DNA of 64,000 nt, taken from the NCBI GenBank assembly GCA_024036415.1, contig JAMWET010003067.1, positions 136,501 to 200,500 of the forward strand. Direction: 5' to 3'. The translations under genes and the position numbers were made by a program. Below, piece by piece: positions 22,801-30,925 of this stretch. The notes under the pieces were generated by a model. That model was not told the origin of the DNA. It saw nothing but the letters and a program-made list of their open reading frames with translations, and did no database searches. Position 1 is the stretch's first letter. Each line of letters opens with the position of its first letter. This DNA comes from Prochilodus magdalenae (lineage: Eukaryota; Chordata; Actinopteri; Characiformes; Prochilodontidae).

Positions 22801-24211
22801 TTACAGAAGACACTCTGGATGAGCAGGTGTCTACAAACCTTCGTGCATTTCAGTATTACTGAGCTTTTTTTAAAGAGGGGATCGAAATGAACAGTCATTA
22901 GTGGACGTGATCGTGAGGAGCTTAGCATTAGTGTTGTGCAGTGTTGGTACATGTAGAATAAGTTTAACATGGTCTGTGCCCTCTATGTATTTGCAGGAGT
23001 TGCCTCTTCACAGTGTTCCACTTGCGGCAGAACAAACTGCTATGACTACAGTTGGTAGAGCTGTCAGCAAGGCAAACATGTTGCTCAGTTCACAGGCCAC
23101 AGGCAGCGCAATGTTCAGTCAGGATCTAGGTGGAGGGATTATGGAGATGGAGAGCATGTCTGGGTACCAGCAAAACATGTTCTCATCTGAGCATTACGGG
23201 AACACTCTGTACTCTGCATCATTTAGACAGCGGACTCAAGACATATACGAAGAGATATCACTGCCGGATTACTATCTACACGATTACTTTTCTCAGGTAG
23301 GCTATAAAAGACAGCAATATTCATCTTCATCACATGTATTTTTTACATAATAACATATTCATATGATCCCACACCTTTTTAAACACCATTTTTTTTACTT
23401 TACATTGCAGAAAGCAAGCTATACAGCCGAGATAAAGGATAGTCTCCTGGTGTATGACTATGAAGGTAACGGCTCTATTGCTGGCTCAGTGGGCTGCTGC
23501 AGTGTCCTGGAGTCGGATGATGACCTAGAGTTTCTCAATGATCTGGGACTAAAATTTATGACCTTAGCTGAGGTTTGCCATGTCCCCAAGCCTAGTCTAC
23601 CACCACCCAAGATTGAACAAATTATACAGTCAATGAATACCACCATCCAAAGCCAGAGACGTGTCACCACTAATAAAGTTCAGGTTATGGAACCTGTGCA
23701 ACCTCCACCACAGCTTCCACCACCACCTCCACCCCCACCACCACCACCGCCACCACCACCACCACAACAGCAAAGAATGGTCACCAATGTTACCAAGACT
23801 ATCAACAAATCAAGCGACACTTCCGTGATAAATACAAGTCCGACCCTGCTTGTGCAGCAACAGCCTCTGTACTACTTTGTGGAACATCAAGTACCAAGCA
23901 CTATGATTGTTGCTGAGAGGTCTCCACATGCTACCTATGTAATAAATGGGGCAGCAGGAGCTGATAGGCTGATTCTCCAGGGCACTAATACTACACAGGA
24001 TAATCAAGGAATGTACCTGATTGATGGAGGTTCTATGCTCCAAGGAAATATAGTATTCGGCAGTTGTTCAAGTCCCACCAGTGCAGGCAGCTTAAACAGT
24101 CCCACTTTTTTAATCCAGGGAGAGCCAGGCAGACAACAACTGAGAGGTTCTTTTGTTCAAGGCCTTCTTCCAGTAAAACCAAATAGTAGACCTGGTGACG
24201 AGTCAAAGTAA
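7059..24211 (+). CDS. dsg2: Desmoglein (dsg2-like) copy B, complete, 14 coding exons
   Basis: Calcium-dependent adhesion receptor of desmosomes, about 1159 aa. Exons: 7059-7115 (signal peptide), 10583-10690 (short propeptide, RRHKR cleavage site, mature start EWILPP with Trp2), 12775-12933, 13975-14113 (DQNDNPP), 14527-14696 (DADEPG), 14889-15023 (DINDN), 15553-15738, 15841-16541, 20067-20209, 20784-21005, 21194-21433, 21529-21647, 22997-23296, 23411-24211 (TAA). EC1-EC4 precede a Cys-rich membrane-proximal domain, a membrane segment split over exons 11-12 ([12 protein letters not shown] then [11 protein letters not shown]) and the catenin-binding segment at the start of exon 14. All junctions are GT-AG except exon 9, which needs a GC donor. 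Exon 8 carries a large low-complexity insertion. The tail is short and has a polyproline run, with no RUD repeats. The start is the first ATG before a hydrophobic leader and matches copy C in exon length (57 nt). Family assignment is firm; which mammalian DSG it equals is inferred from synteny. Confidence 0.93.
7116..10582 (+). other. Copy B intron 1
   Basis: A 3.5 kb intron between the signal-peptide exon and the propeptide exon. Apart from the TTAA-flanked MITE at 9420-9649 I see only AT-rich unique-looking sequence. Large first introns often hold enhancers, but none is identifiable here. Confidence 0.75.
9420..9649. mobile_element. TTAA-flanked MITE (piggyBac-type target)
   Basis: A 230-bp non-coding unit begins CCTCCTGAGACC and ends GGTCTCAGGAGG, a perfect 12-bp inverted repeat. 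TTAA lies directly outside both ends (9416-9419 and 9650-9653). The terminal repeats and TTAA duplication fit a non-autonomous piggyBac-superfamily element. Internal sequence has no coding capacity. Confidence 0.75.
10691..12774 (+). other. Copy B intron 2
   Basis: It holds an AT/trinucleotide-rich patch (about 11000-11097, mixed TAA/AAC units), the Tc1-like relic at 11265-11900, and otherwise unremarkable sequence. Confidence 0.7.
11265..11900 (-). mobile_element. Tc1-like transposon fragment, minus-strand transposase remnant
   Basis: The left terminus CAGTCATGGCCGAATGTGTT lies next to a TA (11263-11264), as in Tc1/mariner elements. The minus strand encodes, in two frames, [17 protein letters not shown] (first catalytic Asp, about 11700-11750) and [12 protein letters not shown] (second catalytic Asp, about 11450-11480) with KMFWGF between. 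Frameshifts separate the pieces, the N-terminal DNA-binding part is nearly lost and the right inverted repeat is not visible. This is a dead copy inside intron 2 of copy B, antisense to that gene. Confidence 0.85.
14203..14242. repeat. (TA)n microsatellite
   Basis: About 40 bp of alternating TA, followed by a short CA run, in copy B intron 4 just after exon 4. Confidence 0.95.
15147..15440. repeat. Dispersed transposon fragment, first copy
   Basis: It contains 'gagtagcatgccaaagtcattccagtc', 'cagtgtcagtggtgcttaaa' and 'catatctgtgagtggtaggt'. The same order recurs at 16755-17000 in the same orientation. The second half resembles the terminal part of a common fish DNA transposon ('ggtcatttatttattgagga ... 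catatctgtgagtggcaa'), as far as I can recall. It lies in copy B intron 6. Confidence 0.6.
15961..16355 (+). repeat. Coding low-complexity repeats in the EC3 F-G loop of copy B
   Basis: Within exon 8, after [15 protein letters not shown] and before [10 protein letters not shown], about 130 in-frame residues (roughly 358-490 of the protein) are repeats. First come Gly-Ala dipeptides, then Gly-Val, Gly-Ala and Gly-Val again, then GVDVGVDV units, and finally KPGVKPG / [11 protein letters not shown] units. In mammalian DSG2 the corresponding position is a short linker between the last two strands of EC3. The block is therefore an inserted, probably flexible segment. Both strands stay open across it because the unit is a multiple of three; the minus-strand frame is a shadow. 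Confidence 0.88.
16755..17000. repeat. Dispersed transposon fragment, second copy
   Basis: It matches 15147-15440 in order and orientation ('gagtagcatgccaaagtcat', 'agtgttagtggtgcttgaag', 'catatctgtgagtggcaag'). The two copies flank exons 7 and 8 of copy B. Confidence 0.6.
17090..19620. repeat. 29-bp GT-rich minisatellite, about 2.5 kb
   Basis: The unit is approximately GTGTGAGTGG + GGTGTGTATA + GTGTGTGGG (29 bp), repeated roughly 85 times with point changes (TATA/TACA, GGGG/GGAG) and some shortened units. Each unit has alternating GT stretches and usually one G4 run. No stop codon occurs in any minus-strand phase of the unit, so very long His/Thr/Pro-rich ORFs arise there. They are by-products of the repeat. 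Plus-strand frames are Cys/Val/Gly-rich and equally spurious. Confidence 0.95.
19650..19880. repeat. Dispersed repeat with an (AAT)n tail
   Basis: It contains 'ccaagtttggtggctgtagc', 'gaaaactgtgggaggagata' and 'gagcgcgg', followed by an (AAT)n run at 19832-19872. A unique-looking body with a simple tail suggests a SINE-like or truncated retroposon, resembling repeats I recall from fish genomes. The class is not determined. Confidence 0.4.
20210..20783 (+). other. Copy B intron 9, GC-AG type
   Basis: The exon-intron boundary reads AAAG|GCAAGG and the acceptor ttttcag|AC. Only this GC donor keeps the frame into exon 10 and gives an exon of 143 nt, identical to the paralogous exon of copy C. 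A GT four bases downstream would shift the frame. Otherwise the intron is AT-rich with no visible repeats. Confidence 0.85.
21823..21887. repeat. Short inverted repeat, stem-loop
   Basis: AGTGTAAATAGCATGAT at 21823-21839 is the exact reverse complement of 21871-21887, with a 31-nt loop. It could form a hairpin in the pre-mRNA, or be the remnant of a small palindromic transposon. No target duplication was recognised. Confidence 0.7.
22540..22850. repeat. Dispersed repeat, copy 1
   Basis: The sequence 'cactaatgccctcatggctgaatgca ... gccttcctagagaagtagag' is clearly related to 36750-37010 ('cactaatgctcttgtgactaaatgca ... gccttcccagaagagtagac'). I recall the same phrase pattern as a frequent interspersed repeat in fish genomes. 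Class unknown. Confidence 0.55.
23699..23770 (+). repeat. Polyproline tract in the copy B tail
   Basis: In-frame CCA/CCT/CCC/CCG codons give QPPPQL followed by an unbroken run of about 16 prolines and then glutamines. The codons are mixed but mostly CCA/CCC/CCT repeats, a form prone to slippage. Such tracts can bind profilin, SH3, WW or EVH1 domains; that role here is only a possibility. Confidence 0.9.
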
Positions 24212-24346
24212 TGCCCAGCATCAATTTGTTCAGCTACAAGTACAGAAGTACAGTCAGATGCATATGTTTTAAACACTGGCAGAGCTGTCACAGAAAATGG
24301 TCTTGAGGCTTTGCTGACCTGTTCATCGAATGCACAAACCTAACTA

Positions 24347-25219
24347 CACTCATCATCAAGAATAGTTACACCCAGAAGAAAGTGTTGGACTGCAATGCAG
24401 TTCGGAAGGAAGATAAAGGTTACCAGGAACAAAACATGATCAAACATTTAGACTGGAGCTACACATACTGAAGTAGTGTTTCTCAGTGCAGCGTCGAGCC
24501 ACCATGTTTGCCACAGTAGCATACTCGATGTATGGAGTTGTAGAGGTTTTCTGATAGTGTCCTGCGATAATCCATCCCATGCAGCTTGAATATTCTCAAA
24601 CAGTTCCTGCAGATTTGCGGTAGGGGTGGACAAGGAGTGACATCTGGCTTTCTGGACATGTGATGCATGACAACAAACCCTCTGGCACGACACCAGTGCA
24701 GTCTTTGGCGGCCTTGCCATGGTGTTAAGGGCAGTCATGGTAATGGTCTACGTTCATGTAGCCCTGCGTTGAGCAGCCATCAACCGTATCGCTGGCACTT
24801 ACGGTACGACTCATGGATCGCATGTCATGTTCCTGGAGGGTGCTTCCTTCTATCCACTGCTGCCTACAGCATACTGTGGTAACATCCGCACGAGCAGTAT
24901 GGTGCGCAATATGTTGATTAGACCATCCCGCTTTCGGAGCTCTACAGTGTGACCCCTTTCCAACTCCTCAAACTGCTTGAATTGCTTTACAAGCTATTCT
25001 CTGAGGAATACTTGCAAAGAATGGAATGGAAATCATCTGCAACAGGATGACCTTATATAGTGGGGTACAGCAATAAGGCCCATACTTGCATATATCACAT
25101 GCACGGCAGAGCATGAAAACTGAACTGTTCGCATGTCTCATGGTGCCAAAACACACCACCGACTTTCATTCCTCTAAGTTGATTCCTTCTGGGTGCAACT
25201 GTTCTTTCAATCATGAGTG
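24347..25219 (-). mobile_element. Degenerate Tc1/mariner-type element, 873 bp, with TA target duplication
   Basis: The left end CACTCATCATCAAGAATAGT and the right end CTTTCAATCATGAGTG form imperfect inverted repeats of about 34 bp that both include a GTT(A/G)CACCCAGAAG block. TA flanks each end (24345-24346 and 25220-25221). The minus strand retains LQELFENIQAAWDGLSQDTI and a degraded continuation, which resembles the C-terminal end of Tc1-like transposases (…W..IPQ.TI..L..SM..R). The element is far shorter than a full 1.5-1.7 kb copy, so most of the transposase is deleted. It sits in the presumed 3' UTR or flank of copy B. Confidence 0.75.
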
Positions 25220-26108
25220 TAAATGCTAATTCCACATGGAGGTCTGGAAACTGGAAACCTTTACATTGAAATTAAATGTAATGATATATGCTTAGCTCCT
25301 ATTAAAAAGAGTTCTTTGAAGCAATACCTTTTGCTTCCAATTGTTTGAGTGTTTAAAGAATCTCCACATTGGCTCTGTATAGCTCATGAATTTCTTAATT
25401 AAATGCATGGCTTGTTTTTGAGCATTCCCTACATAGCTGTGATCAAACAAGTTTGATTTTATAGCAGTATTTCTATGTATCTAGGTGACATTGTGTCACC
25501 AATTCAAGCCTACCTCTGGACTAGCTACATTGCCATCGCTGCGCATATTGATTGTGGTCACAGACGCTTACACGGTTACTTGAGGGTACTAAACCTTACC
25601 AACTGAGGGTAAAGTCTATGCAGGGGTGCCCCAAGTGTCATATTTAAGCCTGAGTCAAAAGTGGCTGAGCAAGGCAATGTAATAATTGGGCTTTTGACAA
25701 CTCTGGCACTTCTCATCTGCTGCTACCATCATAGTATGATAGTCAGGACATTGGGCTAACAACAAAGTTACTGAGGTCCAGAAGGCAATACTAGCGAACA
25801 GCAGTCTGCAATGAATAGTAGTAGTCAGTGAATGTACAGGTGCTTGCAGCTGATGGCATTTCACTTTGAATAGGTAGTTCATAAGCTTATTGGCAAAAGT
25901 TGCTTGGTGTAAGCTGGCAAATCATAACTTTTGAAGAAACCAGTGGGTGCAGGTATTATTTGGTTGGTTGTTTTATGGGATGTTACTGAGGGTTTCATTA
26001 ATTCTGAATTCATAGTGTAAACATGTTGCATCTCAATTGTTATGCTGTGTTGTCATGGTGACACCTGTGAGGTATTATGTTCCTACCTGAAAGATACCTT
26101 GTCATTAA

Positions 26109-26434
26109 AGGAGCAATATGTAAGATTTGTAGTGTATGTTGTACCAAACTTAACCAAAAAAAATTAATCCACAGAGTGATAAATCTATGTATCTTGGCAC
26201 AGAAATATTTACTAAAGTTAGCTTGCTAGCCAGCTAGCCCTGGCCTAACTTGTAAAGTGTACTGCTTTTTATCAGCAAACAAAATAAGTGAAATTAATAA
26301 AAACAAGAGCTAACACTGGCATTGCTTTACAACACTGAAGATGCTCTTGGTGAGTAAAAGTGATGAGTAATATAAAATTTGATGCTGAACTTCTTCTGAA
26401 TTTGACAGACTGGGTCATCTTACAAATTGCTCCT
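26109..26434. mobile_element. TTAA-flanked MITE, family 1, copy 1
   Basis: The unit starts AGGAGCAATATGTAAGAT and ends ATCTTACAAATTGCTCCT, imperfect inverted repeats, with TTAA immediately outside each end (26105-26108 and 26435-26438). It has no coding capacity. A related copy lies at 33337-33748 in copy C intron 4. TTAA duplication points to the piggyBac superfamily. Confidence 0.75.
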
Positions 26435-27269
26435 TTAAAAACAAGAAGAAACATGATGTATGAATGTTAATTATAGCTTCTCTATTCTCTTGTATCAAAA
26501 AGAAAAGTGAATGTTATGTTTTGTAATCCAGCACTGATGCTGATTCACCACTTTAAAGTTTCTCAATGTGCTTTTTGTTGATAACCACTCTGGGAAACAA
26601 CCCAGTACACTGGAGGTGTATAATAATGTACAAACAAAGGCAAGAGTTGTTAGGATAAGTGTCTAAGGGATAAATAGAGAGGGATATTAATGTTCTGAGA
26701 AGACTATGGGATTGAACAGGATTTCCAGTTTTATTATGCTATTCTTCGGTTATGTTCTACAATGTTTTCTTTGCTTTCTGTGTTTTCTTTTTTTCTTTTT
26801 TTTTGCTCATTAATGGTTGGCACACACTTCTGTTGAAATCTAATATGATTTCATCCAAATTATGCCACTACTATGTGTCATATTCAGATTGTTAATATGT
26901 GGTAAAATAAAAAAAACTTAAAAAATGAATAAAAATAAACAAAAAAAAAAACTAAATTGATTATACGCATACATCATTTCCTTTATATACAGTATTATTA
27001 CCCAGTACAATAGAATTGCACCATGTTGGATGACAGAGTTACACATATTCCTAAATTTAAAACTTCTCAAAGGCTAAATTATTGACACTGGCATTTTAGG
27101 CTTATCTTATCTTATATCCTTTGCAGAGGCTTACTGCTGGTTTAAGTGAGATGTGCTGTTCTTAGATCATCCAGATCATCTTTCATTCACTTACTATCCA
27201 GTCAAAACTGCCATTAATGACCAGTCACTAATTTTAAGTGTCATGAAAAAAAATTCCTTTGCAGATCTT

Positions 27270-27430
27270 ACTAAAGCATGACAGGAACACCTGGGAATGT
27301 TTCTGGATCTGAAACAAGCGTAAACTTGATTTTCTCCTGGCTCTTAATGATGAGAACATTAAGAACCGTTAAAAACTGTTCATCTGATTTGGTGATGACG
27401 GTTTTGTCTATTGGATCTTGCAGGAATGGT
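27270..27430 (+). other. Conserved non-coding block upstream of copy C
   Basis: It aligns with 6003-6145 upstream of copy B (see there). It lies about 3.1 kb before the copy C start codon, with two transposons inserted in between. Confidence 0.45.
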
Positions 27431-27607
27431 ATGAGTTAATATCTATTAACCATTTTTCTAGTTTTGGAAAATCCTGTTTTTCCACTTATTTTCCCTTTCT
27501 TATAAAATTCCATCGAAGATACCTCTAAATAATTTAGATGGACATCACAAAGAAATGAGGCTTGGTTGAAAGTCACTGTCTCTCTGAAGGAGAATATACT
27601 AACAGTA

Positions 27608-28045
27608 AGGCTGCGCCCGAAATGGCATAAGCAAGTAGTACGTACTGAATTCAATCTAGTCTATACTGCTCAGCTGTTAAAGAAGCACGTACTGTTAGTA
27701 TGCAAGTGCGCCATATGCACACATCCTCGGACACACTACATTGCCATCTTACCTGTGTCCTTTGACCCGGATTTCCGCTGACGTCACATATCGGTGGTAA
27801 ACAGCGGGCTCCCTGCTTTCCGCTATTTTTTTTTCACTGCGTTGAACGACTCTGTAGCTTTCGTAGAATCATGGGATAGGACAATGTCCTGTGGTCGCAT
27901 GCGTCAAAATATCTCCCGTTGTACGCCATCCAGGCTCTTTCCGCATACTGTTTTATGAATACTACGTATTTGGACATACTAACTATTCTCGCGCACTGAT
28001 TTCACGCACTGTATAATATGCAAGCACGCCGTTTCGGATGCAGGA
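27608..28045. mobile_element. Inverted-repeat element, non-autonomous
   Basis: The ends AGGCTGCGCCCGAAATGGC and the reverse complement of GCCGTTTCGGATGCAGGACT match at about 14 of 19 positions. The interior is noticeably more GC/CpG-rich than its surroundings ('ttgacccggatttccgctga', 'gtggtcgcatgcgtc') and non-coding. The target duplication is unclear, so the superfamily is not assigned. Confidence 0.5.
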
Positions 28046-28236
28046 CTTTTGAGAACACTTTTTTTGGGAAGACACAGCTGTAATATATTGGTCTTGAGAT
28101 AGGAAGGAGGAGCTGAAGTGACAGTAGGTGCACAAAAGATAGAAGTGGACAATATTACACCTAGTGTAAATTTTATGGTCATGTGATATAAGTTTCCTGC
28201 ACTTTACCTGCATTCTTTTCTAAACAAGGTGTACTT

Positions 28237-29005
28237 AAGCCCAAACCCATTTCTTATTTTTACCCCTCCCCCTTAAAACTGAGTTAGAAGAGGTAGTGGT
28301 TAATATCTTCTCCCTATAAAATGGGACAACCCTTCATGAACCGTTGAGGCCACTGGTTGTCATCAACAGCTTATGTGAACAGACGAAAAGCATGGCACTC
28401 ACAATTTACATCGCATCAACCAATCGAATGAACAGGCTGCTAGCGGTGTTCTGAAAGCGACCCTGCCAGTCTGCAGTGATTGCAGAGGAGGGTGAAGTTC
28501 AGCTCATCACTGCATAAATACATATAGGCCATCATATGCCTTCAAAGAGTGGGATGACACTTATTTATTATCACCACCAACAAGAAAGCCAGCGTATGAT
28601 CGCCATCACCATAGATGATGCAGCAACCTTAGGTACCAGAATGTAAATGCTGCACCATTTAACAATTTTTACAAGTGTTATGAAGAAACTGACCATAAAA
28701 CGCTATTACAGTAGTTATCTCACAATACAGTTGCTTTTTAACTCAGAAAATACATATAATTATGGGTCTCTTTAGTCGCTTGTGCAGCCATTTTGCCAAT
28801 GATTTGCACTGCATTCTGGGAATTTTATAATAACACTCCTTCTGGAGTGTGGCTCTATAAAATCTCGTTTGAAGGGCCATGTAGCCCTAACACTTCGCCC
28901 TACCCCTCCATCTCAACAACAATCGGGACAACCCTACCCCTAAATATGAATGCACAAAACAGAGGGGTAAGTGTTAAGGGCCAGGGGTGAAATGGGATTG
29001 GGCTT
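28237..29005. mobile_element. Inverted-repeat element with AAGCCCAA...CCCATTTC ends
   Basis: The left end AAGCCCAAACCCATTTC and the right end GAAATGGGATTGGGCTT are near-perfect inverted repeats. Sub-terminal C-rich and G-rich stretches (CCCCTCCCCC; CAGGGGTG) also pair. The interior is non-coding. TTAA is present close to both ends, offset by one base on the right, so the exact boundary is uncertain. Confidence 0.6.
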
Positions 29006-30130
29006 TAATGTTCACTGTGTCTGGAAATGATAGAAAGTGTGGTCTCTGTAAACACTTTTATCTGAACATCTGGCTATGGTGTGTGATATGTAAATGAAAA
29101 TCAGGTGAAAATGTTTAACAGAAATGTGTTTTCTCCTTTCTTATCAAGACCGAACTTGCCCTGTCAGCGTATGTTTGCCTTTCAATAAAGCCTGTCCTTT
29201 CCCACTGTAGTATTTTGCCAGTGAATTGCGCTGTCAGCTGGGTTGTTCTAGTTCAGTGCTGATGACAGTGTTTGTCTGGCATGCTCTCAGACGTTAATGT
29301 GTTAGGCATACTGACACATTCCTGGGCTGTTGAATCCTGGGAAAGCTGCTGAAAGTGCTTGGTGTCCTGGCAGGGAATGGCTTGTGAGAGACTGCATCCC
29401 CAAAAGGTGTTTGGTGTGTCAGCACACAATGTTTTTCCTTCTCCTCTAAAGTTACTATTTTTGAGCTTTTGCTCTGTCAGCAGTGATATGCTGAATTAAT
29501 AGGGGAAATCAAGTTTGAAGACCAGAAGCAGCCTTCATCTTTATGCTAGTCTAGTGCTGGTCTGGTTTAGCATGTCACTTAGCATTATGATGCTGCTGAT
29601 CAGCATACCAGTAAGGTTGAAATCCTAAGTACATAAAAATACCAAAGCTCTCGCAGCTGTAGAAAACGTTAGGAGCAGCTAGTGCTTTGATTTAACTTAG
29701 TGTTTAAGTTTAATAGCAGACATACTTTATTTTAACGTCACTTGGTGTACAGGAAAGCTTGCTATGGATGCAGTAATTGTCAAATTTCAAATCTTTAGTG
29801 ACCTTGTAATTTAGAGAACTTTGTGACATTCTGTAGTGAAACGTACAAAATGTTTCTGGTTTATGGGGTTTTTTGCACCATGGAGCGTGAAAGCACCTGG
29901 AATAAGGCACTACTTCAGAGGTATATTGGCACATCTGTATTTTATGTGTTAATGAGACATAACCGTTCCTATATAGGAAAAACCGCACTCCATTTTAATA
30001 AAACACAGGGTCAAGAAAACAATATTAGTTATGAAGCCATTTGGATCTTATGGTGTAGCTTCAAATACTGAATATTACTGCAAATTAACCATTCATAGAT
30101 TTTTAGAAATGTGGGAATACTACATCAAAC

Positions 30131-30191
30131 CTATAATAATAGTAATAATAAAAAAAAATAATAATAAATAATAATAATAATAATAATAATA
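30131..30191. repeat. (AAT)n microsatellite
   Basis: AAT/TAA units interrupted by an A-run, about 400 bp before the copy C start codon. Confidence 0.9.
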
Positions 30192-30559
30192 AGACTTGTA
30201 GCTGAAATAAATCTGACCTAAAAAGTACATTCTCTGATAAATTAACTGCAATGTTATATATTATTCTTACTGCCATACATATACCCATTTGTAACCAGCA
30301 TAACATAGTCCACTGAGGAGGCAGCCTGTAGACAGCCTGCTGATGAAATATGGAAATGTACTGCCCTGTACCAGCCAAGTCGAGAGACAGAGGGGTATAG
30401 AGGTGTGGTCAGAGCTCCAACAAAAACACACACACTACCTCCACCAACACACAAACACACCAACGTCTGATCAGCACTCAAATAAATGAGAAAAGAAGAC
30501 AGGAGAGTGAGAGAGAGGGAAACGAGAGAAAAGCAGGGTCCTGCAGGTCTTCAGGAAGC

Positions 30560-30884
30560 ATGGGCCCTCTCTGGTTTAGAAGACTGTGTATACTCCAGGT
30601 GTTGTGCATGACTATGGTGAGTGAAATTTTATTATTTTAATTTCTGCAAAATTATATATATTACACATGTATATATATACACATTATATATATTAGTGTG
30701 TGTGTGCAAATGAATTACAGGAACATACAAACTTTCAGAACAGAGTATAGCAAGTATACAATTTTTGCTTAACTTGTTATTATGAACTGGAGCTTAATAT
30801 GGCAAATAAAATGTGGCACTCAAAATGCCAAAGCAAAATTTATATAGCAATTTGGCTTCAAGAAAAATCATTCGGGGCTAAAAC

Positions 30885-30925
<41 letters not shown>

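Larger units (their letters stand above)
21648..22996 (+). other. Copy B intron 12
   Basis: It carries a perfect 17-bp inverted repeat (21823-21839 and 21871-21887) and a dispersed-repeat segment (about 22540-22850). The rest is unremarkable. Confidence 0.7.
24212..30559. other. Copy B to copy C spacer (3' UTR of B, then intergenic)
   Basis: I could not fix the poly(A) site of copy B; ATTAAA at 25271-25276 is one weak candidate. The spacer contains the TA-flanked element (24347-25219), a TTAA MITE (26109-26434), the paralogous block (27270-27430), and two further inverted-repeat elements (27608-28045 and 28237-29005). From 29010 to 30100 I see no gene or recognisable repeat. Confidence 0.6.

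Noticed and set aside
24448..24738. 96-aa minus-strand ORF as a gene
   Set aside because: It lies inside the TA-flanked inverted-repeat element and resembles a decayed transposase C-terminus.
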